In this document: positions 6,137 to 13,492 of the stretch, one piece after another
Layout of the letters: each line of letters opens with the position of its first letter
Position numbering within the stretch: position 1 is the stretch's first letter
NCBI GenBank assembly: GCA_902791785.1
Contig: CADAXH010000019.1
Span: 1-13,804, forward strand
Reading direction: 5' to 3'
Source of the DNA: an uncultured Ruminococcus sp.
GTDB taxonomy: Bacteria; Bacillota; Clostridia; Oscillospirales; CAG-272
Length of the DNA: 13,804 nucleotides
Made by a program: the position numbers and the translations under genes
The notes under the pieces: generated by a model
What the model saw: only the letters and a program-made list of their open reading frames with translations
Database searches by the model: none
What the model was told of the DNA's origin: nothing

Positions 6137-7345
6137 ATGATAAAAAACAGACAAGCCGTCAGGATGACCATTATCATAATAGTGTCGTTGATAGCGATTG
6201 TGTACATCTCTTATCATATCTTCAACTCTGTAAAACCGCCTCTGTCCCTGACTGCGGCAAGATATGACACATTCAGCAAATCCGAATCGGTAAACGGCTA
6301 CATTCTCAAAGACGACATCCTGATAACAACCCCTTATTCCGGACAGGTTGAGTACCTGTACAAAGACGGAGAAAGAGTTTCCAAAAACTCAGTTGTCGCA
6401 AATGTATATACAGGCGCAACAGAAGAGCAGCTCGGCTTTCTGCTCTATCTGAATGATGTCATCAGTATTCTCAGCGAATGCAGAATCAATTCGAATATTG
6501 CCCTTGAGGAAATAACAGATAGAATAAGCTCCCTTCAGAAAGCTGTTCTCAATAAGACTTCAGAGGGCTACGTTGGCTGGGTAACAGAAAACCAGGCTGA
6601 AATCGAACGACTTCAGAGCATCAGAAAACTGCTGCTTGAAGGAGAGACCGACTTCTCCGGTGAAATTTCTCTCTACAAAGTCCAGAGAGACAACCAGAGA
6701 TTGTCAATGGGGACAGTCCGGCAGATAAGTGTGGAACAGCCCGGATACTTCTTCAGTCACACTGACGGATACGAGGGTCTTCTTACAACAGAAAAGGCTG
6801 AATCAACCCCGAATGAGTATTCCAGAAACAATGCCGTGGAAAAGGCTCCGGTTCTTAATTCGATAGGATCTCTTGTCACAGACATATCGTGGTATTACGA
6901 GTGCCTTATGGACATAGATCAGTCAGAAAAATACATCCAGGGTTCCAATTACGATCTGACTTTTGACGGCAAAGACAAATCCCAGAGAATGCTATTGTCA
7001 AAAAAGTCGGTAGACAGACAGAACGGCAAGGCCGTATTGTCATTTCATTCTGTTGTCGTCAATGAAGAATTCAATATGGACAGAAAAACCGGGGCAAGCA
7101 TTGTCACGGAGAGTGCAACGGGACTTAAAGTCAGCATGGACGATGTGTACATAGTTGACGGGGTCAGCTGCGTATATATCTTCAACGAAGGCGTCGCAAG
7201 TCTGAGAGAAGTAAACATAGTATTTGAAATGGGCGGGTACTACCTGGTTGACAGAAAGACCACAGGCAAGTTCAAAGTCATCAGTCTTAATGATCTTGTG
7301 ATTTCCAACCAGAAGGATTTGTATGACGGAAAGGTAGTTGGATAA
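6137..7345 (+). CDS. HlyD-like membrane-anchored protein
   Basis: 402 aa. One N-terminal transmembrane segment (about 10-30) leaves nearly all of the protein outside the cell. Residues about 47-92 ('SVNGYILKDDILITTPYSGQ', then 'VEYLYKDGERVSKNSVVANV') resemble the barrel-sandwich (lipoyl-like) hybrid domain of HlyD/AcrA adaptors. A helical stretch follows at about 95-175, then a long region with a late beta-rich part around 'GLKVSMDDVYIVDGVSCVYI'. No transporter gene is adjacent, so an efflux role is not supported by context. Its place between miaA and yggS in a division cluster suggests a role in envelope assembly or division (inference). It starts 1 nt after the miaA stop, with AGGAA 6 nt upstream, and overlaps yggS by 1 nt. 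Confidence 0.72.
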   Translation: MIKNRQAVRMTIIIIVSLIAIVYISYHIFNSVKPPLSLTAARYDTFSKSESVNGYILKDDILITTPYSGQVEYLYKDGERVSKNSVVANVYTGATEEQLGFLLYLNDVISILSECRINSNIALEEITDRISSLQKAVLNKTSEGYVGWVTENQAEIERLQSIRKLLLEGETDFSGEISLYKVQRDNQRLSMGTVRQISVEQPGYFFSHTDGYEGLLTTEKAESTPNEYSRNNAVEKAPVLNSIGSLVTDISWYYECLMDIDQSEKYIQGSNYDLTFDGKDKSQRMLLSKKSVDRQNGKAVLSFHSVVVNEEFNMDRKTGASIVTESATGLKVSMDDVYIVDGVSCVYIFNEGVASLREVNIVFEMGGYYLVDRKTTGKFKVISLNDLVISNQKDLYDGKVVG

Positions 7346-8040
7346 TGGCAGAATTTGATTTCCGTACAATAGAAAAAAACATAACGGACATAAGGAACAG
7401 AATTGAACAATACAGCGGTTCGAAACTCATGGCGGTAATAAAGAACAGAAGCAATGAAGAGGTTGAATTTGCAGTAAACGAGTGCGGTATTGATTACACG
7501 GGAGAAAACCATGCTCAGGAATATCTTGCGCATCTCCCTTCACTGACTGGAGTAAAAACAGATTTCATCGGAACTCTTCAGTCAAACAAGGTAAAGTATC
7601 TCGTCGGAAAAATAAACGTCATTGAATCTGTCAGCACTTTAAGTGCGGTAAAAGAGATATCCAGGCTGAGCAGAAAGAACAACATAACAACAAAAATAAT
7701 GGTTGAAGTCAATACCGGAAAAGAAGAACAGAAAAGCGGAGTCATGCCCGAGGAACTGAGTGAATTCCTTGACCTGATATCACAGGAAGAAACAATCGAG
7801 ACAATTGGTCTCATGACTGTTTCCCCGGTCACCGACAGCCCGGTTGAAAGAAAAAAGTATTTTTCTCTACTTCGGCGACTGAGAGACGAAAACAAAGGCA
7901 AATTCAAGGGTTTTGAAGATCATCCGCTGCTGTCGATGGGAATGTCCGACAGCTATATGGAAGCTCTCGAAGAAGGCTCTGACATAATCAGGATAGGAAC
8001 CGGATTATTCGGTCCGAGACACTACGCAAACAATACCTGA
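7345..8040 (+). CDS. yggS: YggS/YlmE family pyridoxal phosphate-binding protein
   Basis: 231 aa, usual length. The family is a single-domain alanine-racemase-like TIM barrel that binds PLP and keeps vitamin B6 and amino-acid pools balanced, with no firmly known catalytic reaction. The PLP lysine is Lys33 in 'KLMAVIKNRSN' (relatives usually read AVSKT). Other motifs are 'YTGENHAQEY' (51-60), 'FIGTLQSNKVKYL' (74-86), 'VEVNTGKEEQKSG' (120-132), 'GLMTVSP' (155-161), 'LSMGMS' (196-201) and 'IRIGTGLFGPR' (215-225). ATG overlaps the upstream TAA by one base. It sits just before sepF, as ylmE does in Bacillus. Confidence 0.95.
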   Translation: MAEFDFRTIEKNITDIRNRIEQYSGSKLMAVIKNRSNEEVEFAVNECGIDYTGENHAQEYLAHLPSLTGVKTDFIGTLQSNKVKYLVGKINVIESVSTLSAVKEISRLSRKNNITTKIMVEVNTGKEEQKSGVMPEELSEFLDLISQEETIETIGLMTVSPVTDSPVERKKYFSLLRRLRDENKGKFKGFEDHPLLSMGMSDSYMEALEEGSDIIRIGTGLFGPRHYANNT

Positions 8041-8069
8041 GAAAAGTTTTACTTTTTTATATTTAGTAA

Positions 8070-8099
8070 TTGCAAAACACTTTGCGACTATGATATAAT
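8070..8099 (+). promoter_or_regulatory. Promoter of sepF
   Basis: TATAAT (8094-8099) with TTGCAA (8070-8075) at an 18-base spacing, about 80 nt before sepF. It lets the division genes be expressed apart from the queA-miaA-yggS block; no strong terminator separates them. Confidence 0.65.
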
Positions 8100-8136
8100 G
8101 ATTTCAGCACATTTGTATAAAATTTTCTTGCCGCCG

Positions 8137-8153
8137 CACTCGGCCGGCGAGTG
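8137..8153 (+). promoter_or_regulatory. GC-rich hairpin in the sepF leader
   Basis: CACTC (8137-8141) pairs with GAGTG (8149-8153) around a GGCCGGC loop, inside a GC-rich island of an otherwise A/T-rich leader. It lies 15 nt before the GGAGG site (8169-8173). No T-tract follows, so it is more likely leader structure than a terminator. Confidence 0.35.
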
Positions 8154-8179
8154 TTCAATAAAATTCATGGAGGTAAAAG

Positions 8180-8668
8180 ATGGGCTTATTTGACAAAATT
8201 AAAGGAATGGTCAACGGAGACGAAGAACCGGAGCAGGATCTGGAAGAAGTAGAAAACGATTTTGACGAGGAGCCATCTGTCGATCGTCCTTCAAGAGGAA
8301 TGAGCATCAACGCTGTAGCTCTTGAGCTCAAGGTTGTTAAACCTGACAGCTATCAGAAAGCAAGACAGATTGCAGATCACCTTTTGAATCACCGCACAGT
8401 AGTTCTCAATCTCGAAGCTACAAATAAAGAAACAGCAAGACGTATTCTCGACTTCCTTACAGGCGTCACATACTCAATCAACGGAAGCCTTAAGTCAGTC
8501 GCAAACAATACATATGTTATCACACCTGACAACGTAAGCGTTTCAGGAGATCCGGCTTCTCAGAGAGCCGCAGTTGCGCCCCAGCCGGTAAGCGAAGATA
8601 CTGCTGCAACCACAACAGTTGAAATGCCCCAGAAACCCGCTAACTTCTCAGGCGACACACTTTATTAA
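8180..8668 (+). CDS. sepF: Cell division protein SepF
   Basis: 162 aa, close to the Bacillus length. SepF is a membrane-bound partner of FtsZ that bundles protofilaments and helps tether the Z ring. The N-terminal amphipathic helix (MGLFDKIKGMVN) is the membrane anchor, an acidic linker (13-33) follows, and the SepF core spans about 49-122 ('VVKPDSYQKARQIADHLLNH', 'VVLNLEATNKETARRILDFL', then 'TGVTYSINGSLKSVANNTYV'). A Pro/Ala/Thr-rich tail (123-162) follows. A strong GGAGG site lies 6 nt upstream of the ATG. It has its own promoter and is followed by divIVA after 68 nt. Confidence 0.96.
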   Translation: MGLFDKIKGMVNGDEEPEQDLEEVENDFDEEPSVDRPSRGMSINAVALELKVVKPDSYQKARQIADHLLNHRTVVLNLEATNKETARRILDFLTGVTYSINGSLKSVANNTYVITPDNVSVSGDPASQRAAVAPQPVSEDTAATTTVEMPQKPANFSGDTLY

Positions 8669-8689
8669 TTTTCAATAAATGACAATTCC

Positions 8690-8709
8690 GACGGGGCGCA
8701 AGTCCCGTC
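8690..8709 (+). promoter_or_regulatory. Hairpin between sepF and divIVA
   Basis: GACGGG (8690-8695) pairs with CCCGTC (8704-8709) around an 8-nt loop, 15 nt before the divIVA ribosome site. The sequence after it (AAATTTG) is a poor T-tract, so it could be a weak terminator or an mRNA processing or stability element between the two genes. Confidence 0.4.
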
Positions 8710-8736
8710 AAATTTGTATACGAAAGAGGTGCGACG

Positions 8737-9720
8737 ATGTCAGTCACTAAACCAGGCGAACTTAAAACTGTCGAACTTAAAAAAGGTCTTCGGGGATATG
8801 ATGTCAAGGAAACGGATGAATACATCGCTTCCCTTCTGAAGCAATATACGGAACTATACGAAGCATATGTGAAACTGTCACATGAACTCGAAGAATCCCA
8901 GAGGCGATTTGAAAACATAGATACTGAGTCAGCGCTTGTCAAGCAGGAACTGAGCAATGCAAGAAAAGCCGCTTCAAAAATCGTTTCCGACGCATATGAG
9001 AGAGCTGATGACATTCTGAGTTCAATCAAAAAGAACTGCGATCTGATTCTGAACAGTTTCAGGGACAAAATCGAAGTACAGAAAGTTGCACTTGCGAAAA
9101 TACAGACGACCATTTTCCAGTTCAAGAACGAGCTGTTTGAAAAATACAGACTCCACATAGAACTGATAGAAAAGATTTCCCCGATATATGAATACGAAGA
9201 AGATCTTTCTCCCGATCAGTATGTAGGAAGAGTAATTGACAATCTCGAGCGCGAAGTCGCATCAGATTTCGGAATGACTCTCGAGGACATTGCCTCTCCC
9301 ACTTCGCAGTCTTCTCTGAAAAACAAGAATCCGAATGTTGAAGATGCCCTGTCGCAGACGAACCTGTTCGGAAAAGACAGGAGCGCCCACACAAAATCAA
9401 GTGAGCAGTCAAAGCCCGGCGACGACATTGCAGATTTCAGCATGCCTATTCCGGATGCAGTCAGAAGCGCAATCAGGGACGGAGAGAGTCCTGTTGCCCA
9501 GCAGACAGACAGCGATGTCGATTCTCTTATGAAAGATGCTCACGACAGCAAGGCAAGGAGAAGCAGGGGAAAAGCATCCGAAGCCGTGATAAGCACCCTG
9601 AACAGGTATGAGGACAGCAGCACACTGGGCTCCTCAAACCCCGGAGACGAAGTACAGCTGAAAATGGACTTTGATTCCGGTGACGGAGAACAATTGAAAG
9701 AAGCAGAAACGGATTTTTAA
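8737..9720 (+). CDS. divIVA: DivIVA-family cell division/polarity protein with long C-terminal tail
   Basis: 327 aa, about twice the length of Bacillus DivIVA (about 164 aa). The N-terminal membrane-binding domain is visible: 'VELKKGLRGYDVKETDEYIA' (12-31). The position of the membrane-inserting Phe in the Bacillus F-R-G-Y-D motif is Leu18 here. Long coiled-coil segments cover about 35-145. From about residue 165 the protein is rich in Ser, Asp, Pro and Gly and probably disordered. DivIVA proteins bind curved membrane at the septum and poles and recruit partners. AGAGG lies 7 nt before the ATG. Placement after sepF and before lspA is standard for the division cluster. Confidence 0.92.
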   Translation: MSVTKPGELKTVELKKGLRGYDVKETDEYIASLLKQYTELYEAYVKLSHELEESQRRFENIDTESALVKQELSNARKAASKIVSDAYERADDILSSIKKNCDLILNSFRDKIEVQKVALAKIQTTIFQFKNELFEKYRLHIELIEKISPIYEYEEDLSPDQYVGRVIDNLEREVASDFGMTLEDIASPTSQSSLKNKNPNVEDALSQTNLFGKDRSAHTKSSEQSKPGDDIADFSMPIPDAVRSAIRDGESPVAQQTDSDVDSLMKDAHDSKARRSRGKASEAVISTLNRYEDSSTLGSSNPGDEVQLKMDFDSGDGEQLKEAETDF

Positions 9721-9722
9721 AA

Positions 9723-10310
9723 ATGAACATATTATTGTGTATATCAATACTCGTTGTGACACTGGATCAGTTGAGCAAAACCATTGTTGCCAACAACATG
9801 CAGGTCGGAGAAAGCATTGTTCTGATAAAGAATCTTTTTTCCTTGACATACGTCAGGAACGAAGGAGCAGCATGGGGAATCCTGGCCAACCACAGATGGA
9901 TTTTCCTGGTTCTCACGGCCATTGCAATCATAGCAATTCCAATTATCACATACAAACTCAGAGATTTCGGATATTTCTTCGGAACGTCTATGGCCCTCAT
10001 ATGGGGAGGAGCAATCGGAAACATGATTGACAGACTGTTCTACGGAAGTGTTGTTGACTTTATCGAAGCAACCTTCATAGACTTCCCTGTTTTCAATATA
10101 GCCGACAGCTGTGTCGTAGTGGGCGGAATAATGCTGTTTATATACCTTGTGTTCATAAACAAAACATTGTTCAAATCCGAAAAGAAACCGGAAACAGTGT
10201 CTGAAGAGGATGAAGAGAAATCCACCACATCCGAAGTTGAAGCTGTTTCCGCACAGGAAGGTGCAGCTCCGGTTATCGAGAATGGTGACAGCGATGACAA
10301 AAATGACTGA
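9723..10310 (+). CDS. lspA: Signal peptidase II (lipoprotein signal peptidase)
   Basis: 195 aa. LspA is an inner-membrane aspartyl protease that removes the signal peptide from prolipoproteins, such as the foldase lipoprotein at 684-2144. Conserved motifs are DQLSK (15-19), 'NEGAAWGIL' (46-54), 'GGAIGNMIDR' (95-104), 'VVDF' with catalytic Asp112 and 'FNIADS' with catalytic Asp128. Four transmembrane helices lie at about 3-22, 58-77, 84-103 and 128-147. After residue 150 comes a 45-residue acidic tail not needed in most LspA proteins (usual length about 150-165). No clear ribosome site precedes the ATG, 2 nt after the divIVA stop, so translation probably depends on coupling. Confidence 0.96.
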   Translation: MNILLCISILVVTLDQLSKTIVANNMQVGESIVLIKNLFSLTYVRNEGAAWGILANHRWIFLVLTAIAIIAIPIITYKLRDFGYFFGTSMALIWGGAIGNMIDRLFYGSVVDFIEATFIDFPVFNIADSCVVVGGIMLFIYLVFINKTLFKSEKKPETVSEEDEEKSTTSEVEAVSAQEGAAPVIENGDSDDKND

Positions 10311-11232
10311 ACTGATAAAAGAAGATAGCAAAATATCTGTCAGATTGGACATTTTTGTCTCTTCTTTTGCCGATGTTACCCGTTCAAGAGCTCAAAAACT
10401 AATTGAAGACGGAATGGTCAGAGTAAACGGCGTCACAAAGGACAAAAACTACAAGACGAGACTGAATGACCTGATTGAAGTGACTCTGCCTGAAATAAAG
10501 CCATGTACAGCTCAGCCTGAAGAAATCCCGCTGGACATTGTCTATGAAGACAATGACATCATCGTTGTTAACAAACCTAAAGGAATGGTGGTACATCCGG
10601 CATCGGGTCATTATGAAGGGACACTTGTTTCTGCCCTTCTTTACCACTGCAAAGATTCTCTGTCCGGTATAGGCGGAGTAATGAGACCGGGCATAGTTCA
10701 CAGGATAGACAAAGACACGAGCGGACTGATAGTCGCAGCCAAAAACGACGACGCTCACATCTCCTTGTCTTCACAGCTGAAAAGCCACACGATGCACAGG
10801 ATTTATCACGCAATAGCAACCGGAAAGATTGAGTCCGAAACAACAATTGACAAGCCAATTTACCGCTCGCCCAAGGACAGGAAGAAAATGGCAGTTGTTC
10901 CCGGCGGAAAACCAGCTGTAACGCATGTATACCCAATTGAGCTGTTTGACGTCGGCGCCACTTATGTAAAATGTGTTCTTGAAACAGGAAGAACTCACCA
11001 GATAAGAGTTCACCTTGCTTCAATAAACCGCCCTATCCTCGGAGACGAGACTTATGGATTCGAAAAGGCAAAAATAGAAAAAATGTTTTCCCAGTATGTG
11101 AACGGTCAGTGCCTTCACGCAAAGGAGCTGATTCTTGAACACCCGAAGACGCATGAAGTTATGCATTTTGAGTGCGATTTACCCGAGTACTTTAAAAAAA
11201 TCCTTAATATAATGAGAGAGAAAAACAATTGA
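10294..11232 (+). CDS. rluD: RluA/RluD family pseudouridine synthase
   Basis: 312 aa from ATG 10294. GGTGA (10284-10288) lies 5 nt upstream; a second ATG at 10303 is also possible. Either start overlaps the end of lspA by less than 20 nt. The protein has an N-terminal S4 RNA-binding domain (about 15-65, 'SRAQKLIEDGMVRVNG') and the catalytic domain with 'IVVNKPKGMVVHPASGH' (90-106), 'HRIDKDTSGLIVAAK' (136-150, catalytic Asp139) and 'GRTHQIRVHLA' (232-242). Such enzymes make pseudouridines in 23S rRNA, at the helix 69 sites for RluD. lspA-rluD is a classic pair in Firmicutes (ylyB in Bacillus). The exact target is inferred from the S4 domain and position. Confidence 0.93.
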   Translation: MTKMTELIKEDSKISVRLDIFVSSFADVTRSRAQKLIEDGMVRVNGVTKDKNYKTRLNDLIEVTLPEIKPCTAQPEEIPLDIVYEDNDIIVVNKPKGMVVHPASGHYEGTLVSALLYHCKDSLSGIGGVMRPGIVHRIDKDTSGLIVAAKNDDAHISLSSQLKSHTMHRIYHAIATGKIESETTIDKPIYRSPKDRKKMAVVPGGKPAVTHVYPIELFDVGATYVKCVLETGRTHQIRVHLASINRPILGDETYGFEKAKIEKMFSQYVNGQCLHAKELILEHPKTHEVMHFECDLPEYFKKILNIMREKNN

Positions 11233-12062
11233 AAAAATTTGAGAATGTCATCATAGCTTCCGATATCGACGGAACCTATCTCTGGCGATTCAATTATGTG
11301 AGTCCCAGAAACCTTGAAGCACTTGAATACTTCAAGCAGGAAGGCGGAAAATTCGTTTTTGCCTCCGGAAGAAATCAGTATGATTTGTTGAATATCATTG
11401 AGGACGTTGAGCACATAGTCAACGCCCCTTGTGTTCTGTGCAACGGCAGTTTCATGTACGATGTTCAGAAGAATGAAATAATAGAACCGCACTATATGGA
11501 TTCTGAGCAGGCAAAAGGAATTCTCGAATATGTATGGAACGAAGTTGATCCGGATGCGGGATGGAGAGCATCATGCGAACACGGATACACTGCAATAGAA
11601 ACCGACAAGAGAATTCTTCTCGACCTGAAATCTGCGGGCCACTCTTCAAAGACCAGGTTCTACTCTCTCGAAAATGTGGTAACGGACAACTTGTTCAAAG
11701 CAGTCTTCGTTGAAGATGCGGACAAAATAAGACTTATTTATGACAAGGTCAAAGGCAAATATCCTAAACTTGTCTTCACCACTTCGTGCGACACTCTTCT
11801 TGAGATGAATCCGGTCGGGATTTCCAAGGCGACCACTCTCAACAGGCTGAAACAGATATGCGATGAAAAATACAATGTCAGACATGTACTCTGCTGCATG
11901 GGCGACTACTTCAACGATGAAGAAATGCTCAGAAGCGCCGACATATCCGTTTGTCCTGAAAACGCCCACGAAAGAATAAAAAGCATTTGTGACAAAACCG
12001 TCTGTCACTGCAAAGACGGCGCACTGGCCGACTGTATTGAGTATCTTGCCGAAGTTTTGTAA
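11229..12062 (+). CDS. Cof-type HAD-superfamily hydrolase
   Basis: 277 aa from a TTG start at 11229 that overlaps the rluD stop (TTGA); a purine-rich AGAGAG lies about 8 nt upstream. Four HAD motifs are present: nucleophile region 'SDIDGT' (Asp12, Asp14), 'FASGR' (44-48), Lys200 in 'GISKATTL' and 'GDYFNDEEML' (225-234). The large cap between motifs II and III makes it a class IIB (Cof-type) phosphatase. Members act on sugar phosphates, nucleotides or FMN; the substrate here is unknown. The link with rluD is by operon only. Confidence 0.88.
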   Translation: MKKFENVIIASDIDGTYLWRFNYVSPRNLEALEYFKQEGGKFVFASGRNQYDLLNIIEDVEHIVNAPCVLCNGSFMYDVQKNEIIEPHYMDSEQAKGILEYVWNEVDPDAGWRASCEHGYTAIETDKRILLDLKSAGHSSKTRFYSLENVVTDNLFKAVFVEDADKIRLIYDKVKGKYPKLVFTTSCDTLLEMNPVGISKATTLNRLKQICDEKYNVRHVLCCMGDYFNDEEMLRSADISVCPENAHERIKSICDKTVCHCKDGALADCIEYLAEVL

Positions 12063-12119
12063 ATATTTTTGAGATTTTCAGTTCCTGTCAACGTCAAAAG
12101 AAAGGAGAAAGGCATCACC

Positions 12120-12671
12120 ATGGATTATTGTACTGAACTATACAAGCGTTACCTCGCCGGTGATGATTCGGCACTCGGAAAAATAGTCGAAGAACACAAT
12201 ACCAAGATGACAATGTTTATATACTCCTACGTAAAAAACTCACAAGATGCCGAGGACATTGCAGCCGAAACCTTTCTCTCATTGATTATTAAAAAGCCAC
12301 ATTTCAAAGAAGACTCTTCTTTTAAAACATGGCTTTATCAGATAGCAAGAAACAAGGCACTGGATTATTTGAGATCGCAAAAAAGACATCAGAGCGAAGA
12401 TATTTCCGAACACGATTATTTGTCAAATGGTGAAACTCCTGAAAACGAATTCATGCTTAACGAGCGTGAGGCAATGCTTCACAGAGCAATGGAAAAGATA
12501 CCGGGAGATTATCGGGAAGTACTGCAGATGATGTATTTTTCGGGAATGACGACGGAACAAATCGCCACTGTACTGAAAACGAACAACAAAAAAGTCATCA
12601 ACCTGACTTACAGGGCAAAACAATCACTGAAAAAACAACTGGAAAAGGAGGGATTTATCTATGAGGAGTAA
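12120..12671 (+). CDS. ECF-type RNA polymerase sigma factor
   Basis: 183 aa from ATG 12120. The frame is open from 12069, but AAAGGAG (12101-12107) and AAAGG (12108-12112) precede this ATG. Region 2 is clear: 'SYVKNSQDAEDIAAETFLSL' (36-55) and 'SFKTWLYQIARNKALDYLRS' (67-86). Region 4 follows: 'IPGDYREVLQMMYFSGMT' (127-144), then 'EQIATVLKTNNKKVINLTYR' (146-165). No region 3 is present, typical for the ECF group. It likely directs a stress or envelope regulon. The stop overlaps the next gene by 11 nt, as expected for a sigma/anti-sigma pair. Confidence 0.95.
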   Translation: MDYCTELYKRYLAGDDSALGKIVEEHNTKMTMFIYSYVKNSQDAEDIAAETFLSLIIKKPHFKEDSSFKTWLYQIARNKALDYLRSQKRHQSEDISEHDYLSNGETPENEFMLNEREAMLHRAMEKIPGDYREVLQMMYFSGMTTEQIATVLKTNNKKVINLTYRAKQSLKKQLEKEGFIYEE

Positions 12672-13458
12672 CGAAGAACAAACTCAATATATACTTGCTC
12701 TGAGAGATCAGAAACTCAAAGAGATTTCCCGCCGAAGGAAAATTGTGCTCGGCACTTCTCTTTCGCTCGCCGCTTGTTTTGTAGTGGTTGTTGGTATCGG
12801 ATTTTTCAGCTTCGGCTTTGCAAGAGCAAACAGCGCCGCACCAAAAACCTCCGATGAAACTCCCTCAATTTCAGAATTTTCCAATTATTCTGTAAACAGA
12901 ATCATATACTTTGATGGAAGTTCATCCGAGAGCGGTTCCTCCACATCGACTCAGGAAACAGAAAAGACTGAAGCGACAGAATTTTCAGACGAGACTGTCA
13001 AAACAGTCAATGACCTGAATTATTCAATCGAAGGTCACTGTGATTTGTTAATCCTCAACAAAGCAACTGATCCACAGGCATTGAAGGACAACGCCCTGGA
13101 GATCCTGAAAATTGAAGGCAATGATTATGAGGTTTACTCCCTTAAGGATTTGCCTGCAAATATTTCATTTTACGCTAAAAACAGCAGCTCAGAAGGTTTT
13201 TTGTTTACAGAAAACAAATTGATTTCCTTATCCGAGTTTTCTTCTGTCGTCAATCTAGAATACGGAGAGTTCAACAAAAATTTCACAATCAATTTTTCCA
13301 CACAAAACAGTCTCTCTCTGAATCTTGAGGTGTCATTGTCCAATGAAGGATGCTGTGTGCTCAAGATACTTCCTGATGAGGGACGTTCGGTCCTCGCATA
13401 TACCATTGTTTCTTTTGACAAGACAAAATGCGATGAACTGTACAATTTGCTGGGATAA
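12661..13458 (+). CDS. Single-pass membrane protein, probable regulator (anti-sigma-like) of the ECF sigma factor
   Basis: 265 aa. A short cytoplasmic part (1-27, 'RDQKLKEISRRRK') is followed by one transmembrane helix (about 28-52), a Ser/Thr/Glu-rich linker (about 60-112) and an outer domain (about 115-265) that I do not recognise. AAGGAGGG lies 8 nt before the ATG, inside the sigma gene. Position and topology (N-in, one helix, outer sensor) suggest an anti-sigma factor, but there is no HxxxCxxC zinc-finger motif and the cytoplasmic part is very short. It could instead be a sensor or an effector controlled by the sigma factor. Confidence 0.7.
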   Translation: MRSNEEQTQYILALRDQKLKEISRRRKIVLGTSLSLAACFVVVVGIGFFSFGFARANSAAPKTSDETPSISEFSNYSVNRIIYFDGSSSESGSSTSTQETEKTEATEFSDETVKTVNDLNYSIEGHCDLLILNKATDPQALKDNALEILKIEGNDYEVYSLKDLPANISFYAKNSSSEGFLFTENKLISLSEFSSVVNLEYGEFNKNFTINFSTQNSLSLNLEVSLSNEGCCVLKILPDEGRSVLAYTIVSFDKTKCDELYNLLG

Positions 13459-13487
13459 AAAATGTCGGGTTTCGCCCGACATTTTTT
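13457..13487. terminator. Strong bidirectional rho-independent terminator
   Basis: A perfect 13-bp stem (AAAAAATGTCGGG with CCCGACATTTTTT) closes a 5-nt TTTCG loop. Read on either strand it has a GC-rich core followed by a run of T, so it ends both the sigma operon (plus strand) and asnA (minus strand), whose stop codons lie on each side. Confidence 0.93.
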
Positions 13488-13492
13488 AATTA

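Noticed and set aside
10210..10293. N-terminal extension of the pseudouridine synthase
   Set aside because: Would overlap lspA by about 100 nt and adds a basic, Pro-rich stretch unlike the family; ATG 10294 has a ribosome site and gives the normal length.
9744..10352. Open frame of 202 codons on the minus strand opposite lspA
   Set aside because: Shadow of lspA, which has all its catalytic motifs; the reverse translation is Cys/Asn/Ser-rich with no recognisable domain.
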